Source of the DNA: Holacanthus passer | Taxonomy: Eukaryota > Chordata > Actinopteri > Pomacanthidae | Assembly (NCBI GenBank): GCA_025331565.1 | Contig: JAFREQ010000009.1 | Location: forward strand, 8,731,501-8,795,500 | Reading direction: 5' to 3' | Length of the DNA: 64,000 bases | Shown here: positions 59,276 to 64,000 of the stretch, piece after piece | How positions within the stretch are numbered: the first letter of the stretch is position 1 | How the letters are laid out: each line of letters opens with the position of its first letter | Program-made: the position numbers and the translations under genes | The notes under the pieces: generated by a model | What the model was told of the DNA's origin: nothing | The model's database searches: none | The model's input: the letters and a program-made list of their open reading frames with translations, nothing else

Positions 59276-62062
59276 TATTTAATCGGCTTTTTCCAGCTCC
59301 AAGCGATCATGCAAACACAGCTAACTTCCATCAGTCTTGTGACCCTCACCTTGCTGGCTGTGGTGGTCTGTCAACTTTATGAAAGTGCAATACTGCTACC
59401 ACTGCATTTATGTACATGTAAATGTTGAATCAGCTAAGAAAGATAGGTTTGACCCATGATAATCTACCTTTAGGTTTCTGTTTGGTCAATGACTGTATAT
59501 AGTGTTGATTCATGTTGTGCATCGTGGAATATCTGCTATAAAGGAATATGCAAACACAGCAGCACGATTCTGTTAATATTGAAGAAAAAAAAAAGCGGTT
59601 GCTCCATTTTTATTTATGTTGATTTCGGCATTGTTGCAGCCATGATTATAGGTGGTTTGAGCCTCCACACCAGACAGTACTGTCGCCCTCCAGTTTGTGT
59701 AGTAAGCCCTCTGTCAGATGGAATAACTGCCAAATGTGGGATGTGGGACGCCTCTGTGCATTGAGCAACAAAGCATCGAGCACATATTTGAAACGAAACC
59801 TCAGCCAGTCCCAATTTAACTTGAGTAATATTCACCACATTCAGCTGCAGGACTGATGCCATGTTCTTAAAATAATATTCTAAATATATTTTCTGAATCT
59901 GGTCCTGAAAACTTTTACACTTTTAGTAGATAGTCAGAGGCTTTAAAAGCTGAATGGGAATTAAAACAACATGCTGAACAGCATTAACAAGAATCAGTGA
60001 TCATTATGCTAATATCCCTCATGTTGACATTTTGGCAAGAGGGTTACAAATCAATATGATGTAAAATGTGATTCGTGGCATGTGATTTGTCTGCCTGCAA
60101 ATCAACATTTAAAAAAAAAACTCAAAAAAGAAAATGTCACAGCAGCAAAACCAGCTTCTCTTGTGCAGTGCAGTCCTGGTTTGTCTAAAATAAAACCCCT
60201 GCAGAGGCTGAGTCATGGCTCGGAGCAGACCATGAAGGCTTTGGCCTGACCTGAATGCCACCAGTCTGCTGTGGACAGAAAAACCCAGAGAGCGGCGGTC
60301 GGAGTCGGGTCGATGGGTCGAACCCTCCTGCAGCTCATTCAAAACCGTCGAAGAGGTTTTGTGTCAGACCCAGCTGCCACTTGAAATACCCCGTGGTACT
60401 GTTTTCTTATTGTGCCCCATTGGGCCTGTTCCTGTTGTACTTGTGTGTTTATGTGAGTGCTGTGAGTTTATGATGACGTGTGCCAAAGGGGCAGGGCGCC
60501 GTGTCTTTGTAAACTAAACAGGATAATTGTTTGTTTTAGTCACTGGTGCTGATGGCTCCGGACACTTACTGTCTTCACACAACGGCATTTGATGAATGGA
60601 TGTGGAGCTATCTCAGCGTGCATTAATCCATTCATTGTCAGTATTTGAAAGGTGCTATCTGCGGCCAGCAGGGCTGAACGGTGTATTATCTTATCAGTGC
60701 AAGAGGTGCACTGTAACATTGTGCACTACCTCAACTATTATATTACTTGATAGTAAAATTATTAGTCCTTCTTTAAGTAGTAGATGATGTAGATGAGTAG
60801 ATGTTAAATATGAAGTTCAGTCCAGAGCCTCTGTTACTAGTATTGCATGCACACTGCAAATGACCAATAACAGCTCTTCTCAGAGGGGCTGATTGTTTGC
60901 CATGAAAGAAGAGAAGAAAAAAGACCAGCATTTTTGGTTGATTCTTGCATGGAACAGCTGGTTGGCTTAGCATAAATACTTTTTTGTTCGGATTAAACAA
61001 CTCCCATCATTCTCGCCATCATTGAAAAGCCGTACCGATGTTGACTCCGGTTTGACTTCTTGCTTTATCCAACCTCTGTTTGGCCTTTTCCTACTTCTGT
61101 CTTTCTTGTCTTGCTTTCTTTAGCAGTGCAAACTGTTGTAGGTATAGGTGGAACTGGAAAATCTGGCTTTCGTGTGACACTTGCTGTAGCTCCAGTAATA
61201 TTGCTTCACTTTGTGGAAGACTCCAGTCATGTGCTATAAGTGCATGAGCAGAGTGCATGTGGGTAGACAGACAGATCAGAGCATTTATTGATTGCTGTCA
61301 AGATGTAAAGAAAATTTCTACATATTTAAAATGCATACATGACCAACACTAGCTCTAATAAATTCATGAAAACAGTACAGACATCAATGCAGCCAATGCC
61401 AGATACTGCTTGATAGGTCACATTAATTTGAAGCGACCAAACTGACCCTAAAACATCCTTTAAAATCTGGTTTGAATAGCCACAAAAAATGCAATGCACC
61501 TACTGAGTAATAGTCCAGATTTCTTAATTGTTGTGTGGTTTGTTCAATCACACAGTTAACTTTTCCCATGTTGCACATCTGTTCACTAGAAATAAACCCG
61601 CCTGCACGCTCACAGCATGTTTGACATGTTTGATTGTTTTGCTTGACCATCTATGAGAAAAGGCCGAGATGGGCAAAGATTTTCAAGCCGCCTCGATGTT
61701 TGCAGAGGAAGCCCAAACATTTCCTCCGGTCTGCATCATCGTGTCCAGAGTTAAGCTGTTGAATTTGGCAGCGGAGTCTGGCACGGCCCTGTGAGTTTCT
61801 AGAAGAAGCTAATAGATCACAGTCAGGGGCTCTGCTCCGTCTGTCCTCCCTGGGTTCAGTTTGAAAAGGGCAGGAATGTGCAGCTTTAATGCACTTATTG
61901 TTTTTCTTCGTTTTGTTTCCTGGTTTTTTATGTGAACGGATGTGTCTCGCTGTTCCTGGTGTTGAGCTGCTGCAGTATGAGGTGTTGATCAAACGTTGGC
62001 TCTACTTTTCTTTTGAGTAATTAGGCGTATAGAGCTCACAGGCAGAGCCAGGAAATACCAGG

Positions 62063-62063
<1 letters not shown>
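59276..62063 (+). other. Intronic sequence
   Basis: No supported exon is seen. A good pyrimidine tract and TTTAG end at about 61122 and are followed by a 39-codon open stretch, discussed under rejected items. Confidence 0.4.

Positions 62064-62160
<97 letters not shown>
62064..62160. repeat. Long uninterrupted (TG)n microsatellite
   Basis: About 48 perfect TG units, the longest simple repeat in the window. Confidence 0.98.
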
Positions 62161-62161
<1 letters not shown>

Positions 62162-64000
62162 AGGCCACTAGAGTCCCCTCCACCCAGGCACTTGCATCAT
62201 GCTTTGCTCTCACTCAGTATTATGAATTGACTGTGAGTGCTGCACTGTATTACTGCACTCTGCAGCTGTGAGTATGAGACCAGACAACGGTAAAATGTCT
62301 CTGCTCGATGGGTTTGTGAAATTCTAAGGACATATCTGTTGAAAAGCTCAGATGTGCAGTTTTTCAGTAATTACTTTTGAGTTTTCTGTCAAAATAAGTG
62401 GAGGTGGTGTTGGTGGACAGCTCTGTATAACATGTTGATGTAAAACCTCCCACAGGTGTTCAACTGGGTTGGGATCTGGTTATGGCTATGGATGGTCATA
62501 ACATATAATTCACTTCATTTTTGTCCTCATTCATTTATTTAGTGACTCCTTGTGTCTACTGTTGTATATACTGTATGTGTGTAGTATATGGTATGATCCT
62601 GAGCTGCTTGATCAGTTGCAGATTTAACTTCTTGTTACCTGGTGTTCACCTGTGATAATTCAGCCATGATTAGTGAGTAGTTTCGTTATCTAAATGTAAA
62701 AAATGTGTGCAGATTGAATAAACCCGTGAATTCAAACAGAGAGATTTCTGTTCACCGGTTGGATAACAAACCACTGGCAGACACATTTAGACCAGTAGCC
62801 TAATTCATTCTGTCTCTGGGGACTCTGTGGATGTTAAAAGGCTTTTGTCAGCTCTAAATTTAAACTTTTACACAGCCAGTGTGAAATAAGCCCAGGCCTG
62901 CTTGTATATTTTTCCTCACAGATTAACATCAAGGCCCAAGTTGGCCTTCAGCACAATATTTTAAGAGCAAACACAGGGAGAGTTCAGGGGATGAAAGTGA
63001 CTGAGGAGATTTCAGTTGGTGCAGCGTTTTAAATGAATTAATAATGGTGCCAAAAAGCAAAATATCTTTATTGCTCAAGTACAGAGAAGTGAAGAGAAGC
63101 ACCAAAGCTTGGATGTGTTTAAAGGGATTTTATGCAAAGCACATGTCTGTTAAACTGGAAATGGCTAAAGCATGTGTGACCATCAGTGTATGCTGGTGAA
63201 TTTGGCTACAAAGTGAAGTGTGAATAATTAGACTGTGGCTTCTTCACATATCAGTGTATTTGACTTCATTTAAAGGACATCTGCGTTCAGGCCGCACATG
63301 GTTTCTGTTAGAGCTTCAGGCCTGGAAATCATCTATGAAAGACATGCAAGTAGCTCCTGGAAACATGCGAGTGAGACATTTTAACAGCCACATTTTCTTG
63401 GCGATCACTCTAGAGCCAATACAAAATATGTTGGTTGGAATTGACAGCTAATGTTAGATAATTAGGCTGAAATATTTTAATATCCCAGCTGAGAGAAGTG
63501 GAGCAGGGTTGGGAAGCTGTGTGCCAAACTCTTAATGCTATATTTAAGTTCCTGACTTGGCACTAACATGTTTAATTCAGTGATTAAAACTCTTTGTTGG
63601 TCAATTTCCTCAGCTCATGTTGACCAAAAAAGGAAGTAATTTATGTAGATTTTTATACTGAACTACATTATTTTCAAGTGGGCTGTAATGATACAACTGG
63701 CACACTGTTAGATAACCTTGTGATGTTGTTGAGAACAAACTAAGAAGGTCAGCAACTAATGTGTTCATTATCGGTTAGTTTGTCAATTACCAGAAAACTT
63801 TTTCTCCATAAAATATTATCCAGTTTCACCAAAATCAGTGACAGTCTGTAGTGGGTGATGCATTTCTGTAAGGTTTTAAGCATTTCTTGCTGGAGATCAT
63901 GAGACTTGCTCAACCCAAGTTATATAGTGCAAGTGGGAATAAAAGAAGCTCCATTCTGTTATTTTAAGGTAAAATATTTCCACAATGTGCCTTAACTAAG
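62161..64000 (+). other. Right-end sequence without a recognised feature
   Basis: AT-rich; no exon, RNA gene or clear repeat is supported up to the window edge. Confidence 0.5.

Noticed and set aside
61120..61242. Open stretch after a good splice acceptor that reads VVGIGGTGKSGF, matching the Walker A pattern GxxxxGKS.
   Set aside because: It is only 39 codons, has no donor at a sensible place and the rest resembles no ATPase. The pattern is short enough to arise by chance.
62065..62271. Open frame starting with a long Cys-Val repeat.
   Set aside because: It is translation of the (TG)n microsatellite.
24121..64000. Search for the miR-23b/27b/24 cluster, which in mammals lies in AOPEP near FBP1.
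   Set aside because: I found none of the three mature sequences on either strand by eye, so synteny with that locus is not supported within this window.

Overview
The window is vertebrate nuclear DNA, almost certainly from a teleost fish and probably a percomorph. The evidence is two intron-rich fructose-1,6-bisphosphatase genes with vertebrate exon phases, long AT-rich introns, many (TG)n and (GATA)n tracts, and interspersed repeats of types common in ray-finned fish (Tc1/mariner and hAT miniature elements, LINE 3' tails, LTR-like elements). Nothing bacterial, viral or CRISPR-like is present.

Left part (about 1.2-20 kb, minus strand). Two complete fructose-1,6-bisphosphatase (FBPase) genes lie head to tail. 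The upstream gene, 15525-19950, encodes 338 aa and is liver-type fbp1. The downstream gene, 2169-13930, encodes 337 aa and is muscle-type fbp2. Each has seven coding exons. Exons 2-6 are identical in length between the two genes (163, 93, 141, 138 and 120 nt) and all splice phases match; only exon 1 (170 vs 173 nt) and exon 7 (192 vs 186 nt) differ. I rebuilt all 12 introns and each has GT-AG ends. About 1.6 kb separates the fbp1 stop from the fbp2 start. The order fbp1 then fbp2 is also the human order. FBPase removes the 1-phosphate from fructose-1,6-bisphosphate, the late control step of gluconeogenesis (fbp1) and of muscle glyconeogenesis (fbp2). The fbp2 copy has several changes at regulatory positions: an extra residue in the AMP loop, Tyr57 to Gln, and Lys204 to Pro in the nuclear-localisation motif.

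Middle (20-24 kb). This is a transposon-rich spacer. It holds relics of Tc1-type elements, a roughly 300 bp inverted repeat pair about 2.2 kb apart with (GATA)n-tailed elements beside it, and a hAT-type miniature element. A CpG-rich segment at 23.85-24.11 kb ends in a consensus splice donor and is probably the promoter and first exon of a plus-strand gene.

Right part (24-64 kb). No coding exon is recognisable except a short one at 57.1-57.2 kb, which carries a strong Kozak ATG and 12 codons before a splice donor. The simplest reading is a very long first intron (about 33 kb) of one plus-strand gene that runs off the right edge. Possible alternative first exons lie at 32.9, 47.2 and 54.1 kb, and several unusually GC-balanced, non-repetitive blocks may be conserved enhancers. 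I cannot name this gene from 12 residues. I found no convincing new biological system; the fbp2 substitutions, the LTR-like family and the inverted repeat are the most useful leads.
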